A stretch of DNA of 64,000 nucleotides from Lachnospiraceae bacterium (GTDB taxonomy: Bacteria > Bacillota > Clostridia > Lachnospirales > Lachnospiraceae), in the NCBI GenBank assembly GCA_021199655.1, contig JAJQHQ010000050.1:62001-126000 (forward strand). The letters run 5' to 3'. This document shows positions 50,931 to 60,202 of this stretch, one piece after another (position 1 is the first letter of the stretch; each line of letters opens with the position of its first letter). The notes under the pieces are model-generated. The model made no database searches. It had not been told where the DNA came from and saw only the letters and a list, made by a program, of their open reading frames with translations. The position numbers and the translations under genes were made by a program.

Positions 50931-52612
50931 TTACACTACGGTCTCGCGAATGATTTTACCGTCAAATTGTATTTCGTGTGTGCCGATATGCTTTTTTTTC
51001 TCTTTGTTGAAACAAAAACTGATCAGCCAGCCAACGGGAAGATCATAGCGTTTCAGATATCCGCAGAGCTGCTCTCTCCCGGCCTGTTCATAGCTTTCTC
51101 CGTGCCAGATCTTAGCTTCGATCACATATTGATGTCCCCCGTAGTCCACAACAATATCTGTCCGGGTTTTATCAAATGATTCCGATTCCATGTAATAATT
51201 TCCGCTGCCATTGATAATTGGCTTCAGGAATGTGAGGAAGATCATTCTTGCCTCGTTCTCCAGAAAATCGGAAGTGCGGTCTGCATATATACTCTGGTAG
51301 TGGGCAGCAAAACGTTCGATAATCTTATCCATATCCAATTCGGTGGAGGACTTCAGCTGAAACTTTTCCAGATCCCCTTCCTTATAGATGCGGGAAGTGG
51401 TCCGTTCCTGCAGGAGTTCATCACAGATAATGGTTTCAAAAATACGGTTTGAAATCACTGTTTTTCCTTTCAGGCTTTTAAACCATCCAAACATAGTTCC
51501 AAATTTTACCAGATTGTCGTTCAGATTGAAAGGAATATTTTCCCGACAGACGACAATCCGATATACCAGATCCTTTAATTTTTTATCGTAATCCAGCTTC
51601 TTGTTCAGATCATCGAAGAGTGTGTTCTGCTCATTCAGGATGAGTTTTACCGCTCGCTGGAATCCATCCTGCGACCAGGCAGCTTCCTTTGACTCAAAAC
51701 CAGGTTCCCTGCTTACTTTTACGTCAATCAGCCAGCAGAGACGTGACACCAGAAACGGATAGCCGGATGTATACGCGTAAATCTGGTCAGCAAACCATGC
51801 CGTATCGAAGTCAAATCCGTGATCTCTGCGGTATTCTTTTAGCATGGTTTCAATTTCGCCCGTGTGAAAAGACATATCCACATCGAAATCTGCAGTGATA
51901 TCATAAGGAGAGCCCGCCATTTTAATCCGCCTTCGGCGAAGGGCGAGCCTGCGTCCTCGATTCGCAGAGCGAATCGGGACATACCAGGGGCTGTTGTACT
52001 GATGCTCCTTATTCGGACGCATCTTAACCTGAATATTTTTGATGTCATATACTCCGGCCAGAACAACGCTCTTAAAAGTGCAGTCATCTCCTTCTGACGC
52101 ACTGAGATATTTTCTTCTGAGCATCTCGAGAAAGCTCAGAAACAGTTCATTATTGGAGATTTCATCTACTTCGTCAATAAAAAGAATGAGTTCACGGTCA
52201 CTGCCTGCGCATAATTCGGTAATTCGCTCTCCGAGCCTGATAAGAGATTCCCCGAAACCGTCTTTGTCTGAAGCAATAAAGGGAGCACTCCATGCGTTCA
52301 GAAGTTCTTTCGAAATGGCTGACATGGCAAGCTGTTTTTTTACTTCGGTAATAAACATCTGAGTAAACCAGCGTTCTGATTTTGCGGCATCACCCTGCCC
52401 TTCAAAAGATATTTTTATTACATAATAATCGTTTTTCAGCGCGGCTCTCAATCTGGAAATGGTGGTGGTTTTTCCATACTGTCGGGCTCTGTTGATTGTA
52501 AAATATTTGTTTTTTCAATCAAGTCTGCTATGATCGTGCGGATGCGGTCAGAGGTATCGACCATATAATGTTTATCCGGAAAACAGATGCCGGTTGTATT
52601 AAATTCCTTCAT
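50931..52612 (-). pseudogene. AAA-like ATPase with PD-(D/E)XK C-terminus, frameshifted near the Walker A motif
   Basis: The gene begins at ATG 52612 after AAAGGAGG with MKEFNTTGICFPDKHYMVD, the family N-terminus. About base 52510 a run of six A (coding strand) shifts the frame; seven would keep it. After it the family P-loop YFTINRARQYGKTTTISRL and the rest follow in the other frame to 50931. Walker B is LILFIDEVDEISNNE; the nuclease-like end is RTDIVVDYGGHQYVIEAK. An in-frame palindromic insert lies at 51918-51980. Either a real disruption, a sequencing error or slippage. Confidence 0.8.
51918..51980 (-). repeat. Double-hairpin element inside the AAA ATPase coding sequence
   Basis: GATTCGC-aga-GCGAATC (51959-51975) within GTCC ... 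GGAC, plus CCTTCG-g-CGAAGG (51930-51942). The order and flanks (GTCCCGATT, AATCGAGGACG, GGCGGGCTC) match the intergenic element at 63045-63113. It codes an Arg-rich stretch (NRGRRLALRRRRIKMAG) without breaking the frame. Confidence 0.7.
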
Positions 52613-52819
52613 GATGGCCTCCTTTCCTGAAAAATCCCTTGCGTGCTTTTCATTGTATCATATACGAATTCTTTTTAATAGCCTGAATTGAAAAATAATC
52701 GTATCTGCTCTGAAAGAAATATTTTAAGGAGAGACGCAATGGTTTGCTTTCACAGGGCTTCTTAAATTTTCATAAAATGATTGCATGTCGTTCCTGATAT
52801 CATTAAAATGAAAGAAACA

Positions 52820-52848
52820 GTTTTGAACTGCGGCCTGCTGTTCAAAAC
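52820..52848. repeat. Hairpin before the ABC ATPase gene, resembling a family 2 end
   Basis: GTTTTGAAC / GTTCAAAAC around TGCGGCCTGCT; the part CTGCGGCCTGCTGTTC is close to CTGTGGCCTGCTGTTC of family 2. Confidence 0.5.
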
Positions 52849-52873
52849 AGGTATGAAAGGAATCGGATTTCTC

Positions 52874-53578
52874 ATGGACGCGTATGTAAAGCTGGAGCAT
52901 GTGACGAAGATTTACCGCATGGGCGAGGTCGAGATCCATGCGGTGGACGGGATCGATTTTGAGATAGAAAAAGGCGAATTTGTCGTGATCGTCGGGCCGA
53001 GCGGCGCCGGGAAGACGACAGTTTTAAATATCCTGGGCGGCGTGGATTCAGCGAGCAGCGGGCGCGTTCTGGTGGACGGGAATGATATCGCGAAATACAA
53101 CCAGCGAAAGCTGACGGCTTATCGGAGGAATGACATTGGCTTTGTTTTTCAGTTTTATAATCTGGTGCAGAACCTGACCGCGCTGGAGAATGTAGAGCTG
53201 GCGAATCAGATCTGCCGCCATCCGCTGAATGCGGAGACGGTGCTGAAAGAGGTCGGTCTGGAGCTGCGGATGAAGAATTTTCCGGCGCAGCTTTCCGGCG
53301 GGGAGCAGCAGCGCGTGTCGATCGCTCGGGCGCTGGCGAAGAATCCAAAGCTTCTGCTCTGTGACGAACCGACCGGTGCGCTGGATTACCAGACCGGCAA
53401 GTCGATTTTGAAGCTTTTGCAGGATATGTGCCGGGAGCGGGGGATGACGGTGATCGTGATCACACACAATTCGGCGATCGCACCGATGGCGGACCGCGTG
53501 ATCCGGATCAAGAACGGACAGGTGGCTGACCTGTATATGAATGAGACGCCGATGTCGGTGGAAAAGATTGAGTGGTAG
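52874..53578 (+). CDS. ABC transporter ATP-binding protein (LolD/MacB-like)
   Basis: 234 residues. Walker [10 protein letters not shown], signature [18 protein letters not shown], Walker [15 protein letters not shown], switch His in VITHNSAIA. Start ATG 52874 ([17 protein letters not shown]) is chosen from the family N-terminus; ATG 52853 is possible. Partner is the large permease that begins right after it, possibly overlapping if GTG 53572 is used. Confidence 0.9.
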   Translation: MDAYVKLEHVTKIYRMGEVEIHAVDGIDFEIEKGEFVVIVGPSGAGKTTVLNILGGVDSASSGRVLVDGNDIAKYNQRKLTAYRRNDIGFVFQFYNLVQNLTALENVELANQICRHPLNAETVLKEVGLELRMKNFPAQLSGGEQQRVSIARALAKNPKLLLCDEPTGALDYQTGKSILKLLQDMCRERGMTVIVITHNSAIAPMADRVIRIKNGQVADLYMNETPMSVEKIEW

Positions 53579-53589
53579 TAACGATTAAT

Positions 53590-56500
53590 ATGAAAAAACG
53601 TGCGTTGAAAAAAGACTTCCGTATGGAAGTAAAAAAATCGATGAACCGCTTTCTGTCCATTTTTCTGATCGTGGCATTGGGCGTGTCTTTTTTCTCCGGG
53701 CTTCAGTCTGCGGCGCCGGATATGCGCGCTACGGAAGACGCTTATTATGACGATTCCAATCTGATGGATATCCGTGTGGTCAGTACGATGGGGCTGACGG
53801 ACGACGATGTCAGCGCGATTGCGGATGTGGAAGGCGTGGCGCTGGTCGAAGGCGGCTATATGGAAGACGTTTACGTGGGGGACGATGAATCACGGTCGGT
53901 ACTTCACGTAGAGGCTCTTCTGGAGACGATGAATCAGGTCGCTCTGATGGAAGGCTCTCTTCCGGAGAATGCGGGTGAATGCTACCTGGATCAGGCTTTT
54001 GCGGATACGTACGGCTATGAGGTCGGTGATGTACTGGAGATCACGGTGGAGGATGAGGACGACAGTGCTCTGATACACAGGAAGCTTACGGTTACCGGTA
54101 TCGGCTACAGCTCCAGCTATATCGCGCTGGACCGCGGGAGCACGACGCTTGGGACGGGTGAAGTCACTGGCTTTGTTTACGTGACTGCAGAGGAGTTTGA
54201 TTCGGAAGTCTACAGTGTCGTGTACGTGCAGGTGGAGGGCGCGAAGGAAGAGATGGCCTACACGGACGCATACGATGATCTGGTGGATACGGTTCTGGAG
54301 CGGATTGAGGATATTGAGGATGTGCGGTGCGAGGTCCGTTATGTGGAAGTGACCGAAGAGGCCGAATCCGAGATTGAGGAGGCAAAGCAGGAAGTAGAGG
54401 ACGGCAAAGCAGAGCTGGCGGACGCGAAGGTGGAGCTTGAGGATGCCAAAGCCGAGGCCGAGTCGGAGCTGGCCGAGGCGGAATCCGAGCTTCTGGATGC
54501 GGAGGAACAGCTGGCGGACGGCAAAGCGGAGCTGGAAGACTCAAAAGAGACCGTAGCGGAGGCTGAGTCGGAGCTGGCGGACGGCGAATCCGAGCTTGCT
54601 GAAAATGAGGAGACGATTGCGGAGGCGCGAAGCCAGATAAAGGATGCATTTGCAACGCTGAAATCCGGCGAGGTGGATTATAAAAACGGACTGGCCGAGT
54701 ATGAGAGCGAGTCGGAGGAAGCGACGGCGCAGCTGGAGTCGGCGCAGGAAGAGATCGATTCCGGTTGGGAACAGATCGCTTCCGGATGGGAGCAGTACAA
54801 CGCCGGTCTGGCAGAGGTCACGTCTGGTGAGACACAGATCGCAGAAGCGGAATCTGAACTCGCCGCCGGACAGACCGCGTACGAGCAGGGCGTGAAGGAG
54901 CTGGCCGCGAGCCGGAGCGCCTATGAGACGTCAGAGTCTGAGCTGGCAGCCGGCAGGACGGCTCTTGAGGAGGCAAAAGAGGAGCTTTCGGCACAGCAGA
55001 GCACGTACGACGCAGGACGCAGTGAACTGGATGCGGCGTGGGAGACTTACAACACGGGAGCGGCGGAACTGGCAACCTCGCAAAGCGCCTATGATACAGC
55101 AGCCGCGCAGGTGGAAACTCTGCGTACGAGCTATAATACGGCCGCGGCGGCGGTGACGAGCGCGCAAAGAGCCTATGATACGGCGACTGCACAGGTGTCG
55201 GCTCTGACATCCGAAATCGCGGCGCTGAACAGTGAGATCGCGGCACTGAAAGAGCAGATCGCAGCAGCCGGGGATACTTCTTCAGGCGATGGAAAGGACA
55301 CATCCGCGGGATTCGGGAGCACTTCAGCAGGCGGAACGGATGCTGCGGCGCTGGAAGCGCAGCTGGCAGAAAAACAGGCGACTTTGGAACAAAAGCAGAG
55401 TGCGCTGGCCACGGCAAACGCTCAGGTGGCTTCCCTGCCGCAGACGATCGCGGAGGCACAGGCGACCGCGTCCGCGCTGCAAAGTCAGCTGACGACTGCC
55501 GAAAGCACGCTCGCCGCGCAAAAGACAGCACTGGATACCGCATCCGCGACTTTGGCGGCGACGAAGGAGCAGCTGGACGCGCAGGAAACACAGATGGCAG
55601 CGGCGAAAGCGGCACTGGATACCGCTGCAGCGCAGATTGCGGAACAGGAAACGACCCTGACAGCTGGAGAAACACAGCTTGCGGCTGCGAAAACGCAGCT
55701 GGAAGAGGGGCAGGCGACGCTGGATACGACCGCGGCTCAGTTATCATCCGGGCAGACGGAGCTGGCAGCGAAAAAACAGGAGCTTGCGGAAGCGAAAGAG
55801 ACACTTGCTGCCACAAAGACGCAGCTTGAGGAGTCGGAAGAGTCTCTTGCGGAAGCACAGTCGGAAGTAGACGATGGTTATACCGCCCTTGAGGATGCGC
55901 GCGTGCAGCTTTCCGAGGCACGGGTCGAGCTGGACGACGGCTGGGAGGAGTATTATTCTTCCTTATATGAATATAAATACGGAGTCAAACAGCTTTCCGA
56001 GGGACGGCAGGAGATAGAAGACGCACGGGCTGAACTGATTGATGCGCAGGAGCAGATCGCGGATGCGGAATCCGAGATCGCGGAAAATGAGCAGACGATC
56101 GCGGACGGCTGGGCAGATTATGAGGAAGGAAAAGCCGAGGCGGAGCAGGAAATCGCGGACGCGGAGCAGGAGATCGCCGACGCAGAACAGGAAATCGCGG
56201 AGGCGGAGCAGGAAATTGCCGATGCAGAAGAAGAACTCTCCGAACTCAGCTATCCGAACTGGTATGTGTATGACCGCAGCTGCCTTCCGGAAAACACCGA
56301 ATACGGTGAAAACGCAGATCGTATGACAAACATCGCGCAGGTGTTCCCGGTGATCTTTTTCCTTGTAGCGGCGCTGATCAGTCTGACCACCATGACCCGC
56401 ATGGTCGAGGAGGAGCGCACCCAGATCGGTACCTTAAAAGCGCTCGGCTACGGGAAATGGGATATTGCCAAAAAATATCTGAAATACGCATTCTGGGCGA

Positions 56501-57996
56501 CCCTGTGCGGAAGCGTGTTCGGCATATTATTCGGAGAAAAGGTCTTTCCGTGGGTGATCATCAAGGCTTACCAGATCCTGTACGTGTACCAGCCGAATAT
56601 CCTGCTGCCGTACAACTGGGAGTATGGTCTGGCCGCTTCCGGCATTGCGCTGGTATGTACAGTCGGTGCTGCACTTGCTTCGTGCTATCGCGCGCTCGGC
56701 ACCGCTCCGGCGCAGCTGATGCGACCGCCCACACCGAAAGAGGGAAAACGTGTTTTCCTGGAACATATTCCATTTATATGGAAGCATCTCAACTTCAACT
56801 GGAAATCGACGGTGCGGAACCTCATGCGCTACAAAAGACGTATGCTGATGACCATTCTCGGCATCGGCGGCTGCATGGGTCTGCTGCTGGTGGGCTACGG
56901 CCTGCGGGATTCTATCGGGGATGTTGGCGTACTGCAGTTCAGTGAGCTTCAGACCTACGACGCGATGCTTGTCTATGATGCGGAGGCCAAAGAGACCGAT
57001 CTGGAGGAACTGTACGGGGAAGTGGCGTCTGAGAAAGCAATCACGTCCTCGAAGCGTTTTTACATGCAGAGTGTGGACATTGCCCAGCAGGATGCGGACG
57101 GTACCGGGAAACAGTGGTCAATTTATCTCTATGTGCCGGAGGATCTGGACGAGATCGGGGCATATCTGACCTTCCGCAGCCGGACAGAAGATGAGACTTA
57201 TGAGCTGACGGACGAGGGCGCGATCATCACGGAAAAGATTGCGCAGGAATTTGCCCTTACCGCCGGGGATACGCTGATGGTCAGCACGGACGGCGGCGGA
57301 ACGGCTGAAATCCCGATCGCGGCTGTCTGCGAGAACTATCTTTATAATTATATCTATCTGACGCCGATGCTTTACGAGGAAACGTTCGGTGAGGAGCCGG
57401 AGTACAACAGTATTTTCTTCTGTGTAACGGATGAAACGGCCAATGCGGACAACGACGATATGGGCAAGTCTGGCAGTGATGCCGCTCCGGCAACGCTCGA
57501 AGAGATCGGCAGCGCGCTCCTGACCTGCGACGCGTCATTAAGCATTACCTACGTATCCTCCCTGCAGGAGACGATAGAAACGATGCTGAGCGCACTGGAT
57601 CTGGTCATCATCGTGCTGATCGTATCGGCAGGGCTGCTGGCATTTGTCGTACAGTACAACCTGAACAACATCAGCATCAATGAGCGCCGTCGGGAGCTGG
57701 CGACCCTGAAAGTGCTGGGCTTCTTTGATGGAGAAGTGTCCGCCTACATATTCAGGGAAAATGTCGTCACTACCATCATAGGCGCCGCCGCCGGCTGCCT
57801 GATCGGCAAGGGACTTCATTCTTTCGTCATTACCACAGTGGAAGTCGACACCTGCATGTTCGGACGCTCCATCTATCCGATGAGCTTCCTCTACAGTGCG
57901 CTGTTTACAGTCGCGTTTTCGGTCATCGTGAATATCGCGATGCATTTTAAGCTGAAGAAGATTGATATGGTAGAGTCGCTCAAGAGTGTGGAGTAG
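53590..57996 (+). CDS. Large FtsX-family ABC permease with about 630-residue coiled coil
   Basis: 1468 residues. First helix near 25-45 (FLSIFLIVALGVSFFSGL), a MacB-like extracellular domain to about 250, then from about 256 to 886 an almost unbroken Ala/Glu/Gln/Ser-rich coiled coil with heptad-like units (AESELADGESELAENEETI). A first FtsX domain follows (VFPVIFFLVAALISLTTMTR, EERTQIGTLKALGYGKWDIA), then a second with another extracellular part and the C-terminal ETMLSALDLVIIVLIVSAGL and RRRELATLKVLGFFDGEV. Long coiled coils in such permeases can reach into the wall. GTG 53572 is an alternative start. Cargo unknown. Confidence 0.88.
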   Translation: MKKRALKKDFRMEVKKSMNRFLSIFLIVALGVSFFSGLQSAAPDMRATEDAYYDDSNLMDIRVVSTMGLTDDDVSAIADVEGVALVEGGYMEDVYVGDDESRSVLHVEALLETMNQVALMEGSLPENAGECYLDQAFADTYGYEVGDVLEITVEDEDDSALIHRKLTVTGIGYSSSYIALDRGSTTLGTGEVTGFVYVTAEEFDSEVYSVVYVQVEGAKEEMAYTDAYDDLVDTVLERIEDIEDVRCEVRYVEVTEEAESEIEEAKQEVEDGKAELADAKVELEDAKAEAESELAEAESELLDAEEQLADGKAELEDSKETVAEAESELADGESELAENEETIAEARSQIKDAFATLKSGEVDYKNGLAEYESESEEATAQLESAQEEIDSGWEQIASGWEQYNAGLAEVTSGETQIAEAESELAAGQTAYEQGVKELAASRSAYETSESELAAGRTALEEAKEELSAQQSTYDAGRSELDAAWETYNTGAAELATSQSAYDTAAAQVETLRTSYNTAAAAVTSAQRAYDTATAQVSALTSEIAALNSEIAALKEQIAAAGDTSSGDGKDTSAGFGSTSAGGTDAAALEAQLAEKQATLEQKQSALATANAQVASLPQTIAEAQATASALQSQLTTAESTLAAQKTALDTASATLAATKEQLDAQETQMAAAKAALDTAAAQIAEQETTLTAGETQLAAAKTQLEEGQATLDTTAAQLSSGQTELAAKKQELAEAKETLAATKTQLEESEESLAEAQSEVDDGYTALEDARVQLSEARVELDDGWEEYYSSLYEYKYGVKQLSEGRQEIEDARAELIDAQEQIADAESEIAENEQTIADGWADYEEGKAEAEQEIADAEQEIADAEQEIAEAEQEIADAEEELSELSYPNWYVYDRSCLPENTEYGENADRMTNIAQVFPVIFFLVAALISLTTMTRMVEEERTQIGTLKALGYGKWDIAKKYLKYAFWATLCGSVFGILFGEKVFPWVIIKAYQILYVYQPNILLPYNWEYGLAASGIALVCTVGAALASCYRALGTAPAQLMRPPTPKEGKRVFLEHIPFIWKHLNFNWKSTVRNLMRYKRRMLMTILGIGGCMGLLLVGYGLRDSIGDVGVLQFSELQTYDAMLVYDAEAKETDLEELYGEVASEKAITSSKRFYMQSVDIAQQDADGTGKQWSIYLYVPEDLDEIGAYLTFRSRTEDETYELTDEGAIITEKIAQEFALTAGDTLMVSTDGGGTAEIPIAAVCENYLYNYIYLTPMLYEETFGEEPEYNSIFFCVTDETANADNDDMGKSGSDAAPATLEEIGSALLTCDASLSITYVSSLQETIETMLSALDLVIIVLIVSAGLLAFVVQYNLNNISINERRRELATLKVLGFFDGEVSAYIFRENVVTTIIGAAAGCLIGKGLHSFVITTVEVDTCMFGRSIYPMSFLYSALFTVAFSVIVNIAMHFKLKKIDMVESLKSVE

Positions 57997-58010
57997 GTTC
58001 TAATATGTAC

Positions 58011-58150
58011 GCCCATCTGCGGGGCACCTGCAGACACGCTCTCGCTTAGAAAACGACGCAGCGGTACTAAGCGCAGTCTGCGCCTGACGGCTTGACTTTG
58101 CTAAGGACCGGCGTCGTTTTAATAGTCTGCAGGTACTCCCGCAGATGGGC
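58011..58150. repeat. 140-bp nested palindrome
   Basis: Outer arms GCCCATCTGCGGG / CCCGCAGATGGGC and ACCTGCAGAC / GTCTGCAGGT; inner arms AAAACGACGC / GCGTCGTTTT; centre CGGTACTAAGC / GCTAAGGACCG with CAGTCTG. No T-run. Lies 15 bases after the large permease. Confidence 0.75.
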
Positions 58151-58276
58151 TACAGGTAGATTTCATTAACGAAAGCAAAGAATACCAGGACTGTACGCAA
58201 CATTTCACATGCAAAAGCAAATATCTTTGGTGAACTGAAAGGAGTTCTGAACTTATTATATGCCGAATAGTACGTA

Positions 58277-58443
58277 GCCTCAGGCATCCACAAGCAGACG
58301 GTAGGCAGATTTTTGCAGGGTTTTCGAGCATAGCTTCCCTTGCTTCGCCATTGTTTGAGCGAAGCGAGTTCCAGCGAAGCAAGGGATAATAAGCGGCGCA
58401 AGAAAACCGCAAAAATCAACGTGGCTGCGGTGGATGCCGAGGC
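58277..58443. repeat. 167-bp nested palindrome
   Basis: Arms from outside in: GCCTCAGGCATCCAC / GTGGATGCCGAGGC; GATTTTTGCAGGGTTTTC / GAAAACCGCAAAAATC; TCCCTTGCTTCGC / GCGAAGCAAGGGA. Bases 58151-58276 and 58444-58564 hold no gene that I can support. Confidence 0.75.
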
Positions 58444-58564
58444 AAGGCATTAGGCAGGCAATTGTAAAAGTTTGAAATTCGGAAAGATTTAACTGGACGC
58501 ATACCAGAAAAATGTGTATGATAGGTTTTAGGTATTATTTAAGCAGAGAGGAGGATTTTACGAA

Positions 58565-59257
58565 ATGCTTGAGGAACTGAAGAAACAGGTCTATGAAGCG
58601 AATATGGAGCTGCCGAAGCGCAATCTGGTGACGTACACATGGGGAAATGTGAGCGGACTGGACCGGGAGACGGGGTATTTCGTGATTAAGCCGAGCGGCG
58701 TGGATTATGAGAAGCTGACGCCGGATGATATGGTTGTGATGGATCTGAACTGCAATAAGATCGAGGGCCGCTATAAGCCATCCTCAGACACGGCGACGCA
58801 TGCGGAGCTGTATAAGGCGTTTCCGGAGCTGGGAGGTGTTGCTCATACGCATTCGCCGTGGGCGACCTCATGGGCGCAGGCAGGACGGGATATTCCCTGC
58901 TACGGGACGACGCATGCGGATTATATGTATGGTCCGATCCCGTGCGCGAGAAGCCTGACACCGGAGGAGATCAACGGAGAATATGAGAAAAATACCGGTC
59001 TGGTGATCATCGAGACCTTTAAGACAAGAGGCATCAATCCGGTCTATGTGCCGGCGGTGCTCTGCTCGAACCATGGTCCGTTCACCTGGGGCAAGGATGC
59101 TGCGGAAGCAGTACATAACGCAGTGGTGCTGGAAGAGGTGGCAAAGATGGCCTGCCGCACCGAGCTGATCAACCCGCGGGTGACGCCCGCTCCGGACTCC
59201 ATCAAGGAGAAACATTTCATGAGAAAGCACGGCGCGAATGCGTACTACGGGCAGTGA
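58565..59257 (+). CDS. araD: L-ribulose-5-phosphate 4-epimerase
   Basis: 230 residues, as E. coli AraD (231). Zinc ligands His94 and His96 in [11 protein letters not shown], His170 in [10 protein letters not shown]; substrate and fold motifs [28 protein letters not shown]. It turns L-ribulose 5-phosphate into D-xylulose 5-phosphate. Transketolase genes follow on the same strand, consistent with pentose flow into the pentose phosphate pathway. GGAGGA precedes the start. Confidence 0.93.
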   Translation: MLEELKKQVYEANMELPKRNLVTYTWGNVSGLDRETGYFVIKPSGVDYEKLTPDDMVVMDLNCNKIEGRYKPSSDTATHAELYKAFPELGGVAHTHSPWATSWAQAGRDIPCYGTTHADYMYGPIPCARSLTPEEINGEYEKNTGLVIIETFKTRGINPVYVPAVLCSNHGPFTWGKDAAEAVHNAVVLEEVAKMACRTELINPRVTPAPDSIKEKHFMRKHGANAYYGQ

Positions 59258-59362
59258 AATTTTTTCGGTATAGAACCGGCTGATGCAGCGGGCAGATGAG
59301 AGAAAGCTCCACCTGTCTGCGATAAAGCTGGGAAAATGTATAGAAAAGAAAGGGATACAGTG

Positions 59363-60202
59363 ATGACTATTCTTGAGCTTCAAAAAATGGCGAACGAAGT
59401 TCGCAAGGGCATTGTGACAGCTGTGCACAGTGCGAAGGCAGGGCATCCGGGCGGATCGCTCTCCGCAGCGGATGTATTTACGTATCTGTATTTTCAGGAG
59501 ATGAACATCGATCCGACGAATCCGAAGGATCCGGACCGCGATCGTTTCGTCCTTTCCAAGGGGCACAACGCACCGGGATATTATTCCGCAATGGCTCACC
59601 GCGGCTATTTTCCGGTAGAGGATCTGGTGACGCTGCGTCATACCGGATCTCATCTGCAGGGGCATCCGTGCATGCAGCATATTGCCGGTATTGATATGTC
59701 CTCCGGTTCTCTTGGCCAGGGCATTTCCGCGGCAGTCGGCATGGCGCTCGCCGGAAAGATGGATCAGAAGTCTTATCGTGTCTATACACTGCTCGGCGAC
59801 GGCGAGATCCAGGAAGGTCAGGTCTGGGAAGCAGCGATGTTTGCCGGACACCGCAAGCTGGACAATCTCTGCGTGATCGTGGACAACAATGGCCTGCAGA
59901 TCGACGGCAGGATTGAGGACGTCTGCTCCCCGTATCCGATCGACAAGAAGTTTGAAGCGTTTAATTTCCATGTGATCAACGTGGCGGACGGCAATGACAT
60001 GCAGCAGCTCGCGGACGCGTTTGCGGAGGCGAGAACGGTTAAGGGCATGCCGACTGCTATCATTATGAAGACTGTCAAAGGTAAGGGTGTTTCCTTCATG
60101 GAAGGACAGGCCGGATGGCATGGCAAAGCGCCGAACGATGAAGAATATGCGATCGCGATGGCAGATCTGGAGAAAGTGGGGGAAGCATTATGTCAGAAGT
60201 AA
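59363..60202 (+). CDS. Transketolase, N-terminal subunit
   Basis: 279 residues. Thiamine diphosphate-binding half: AKAGHPGGSLSAADVFTYLY, RFVLSKGHNAPGYYSAM, GSLGQGISAAVGMAL and the GDGEIQEGQVWEA ... NNG motif. The C-terminal half is encoded by the next gene with a 13-base overlap, the split form usual in Clostridia and archaea. Start 59363 has AAAGGGA upstream. Confidence 0.95.
   Translation: MTILELQKMANEVRKGIVTAVHSAKAGHPGGSLSAADVFTYLYFQEMNIDPTNPKDPDRDRFVLSKGHNAPGYYSAMAHRGYFPVEDLVTLRHTGSHLQGHPCMQHIAGIDMSSGSLGQGISAAVGMALAGKMDQKSYRVYTLLGDGEIQEGQVWEAAMFAGHRKLDNLCVIVDNNGLQIDGRIEDVCSPYPIDKKFEAFNFHVINVADGNDMQQLADAFAEARTVKGMPTAIIMKTVKGKGVSFMEGQAGWHGKAPNDEEYAIAMADLEKVGEALCQK

Noticed and set aside
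53890-56250. Arg/Pro/Ser-rich frames on both strands within the coiled-coil permease
   Set aside because: Produced by the repetitive Ala/Glu codons of the true frame; none has a recognisable start or family.
58119-58419. Minus-strand open frames of about 90 codons before araD
   Set aside because: They run through the long palindrome, have no ribosome site and no recognisable family; the frame is explained by the palindrome.
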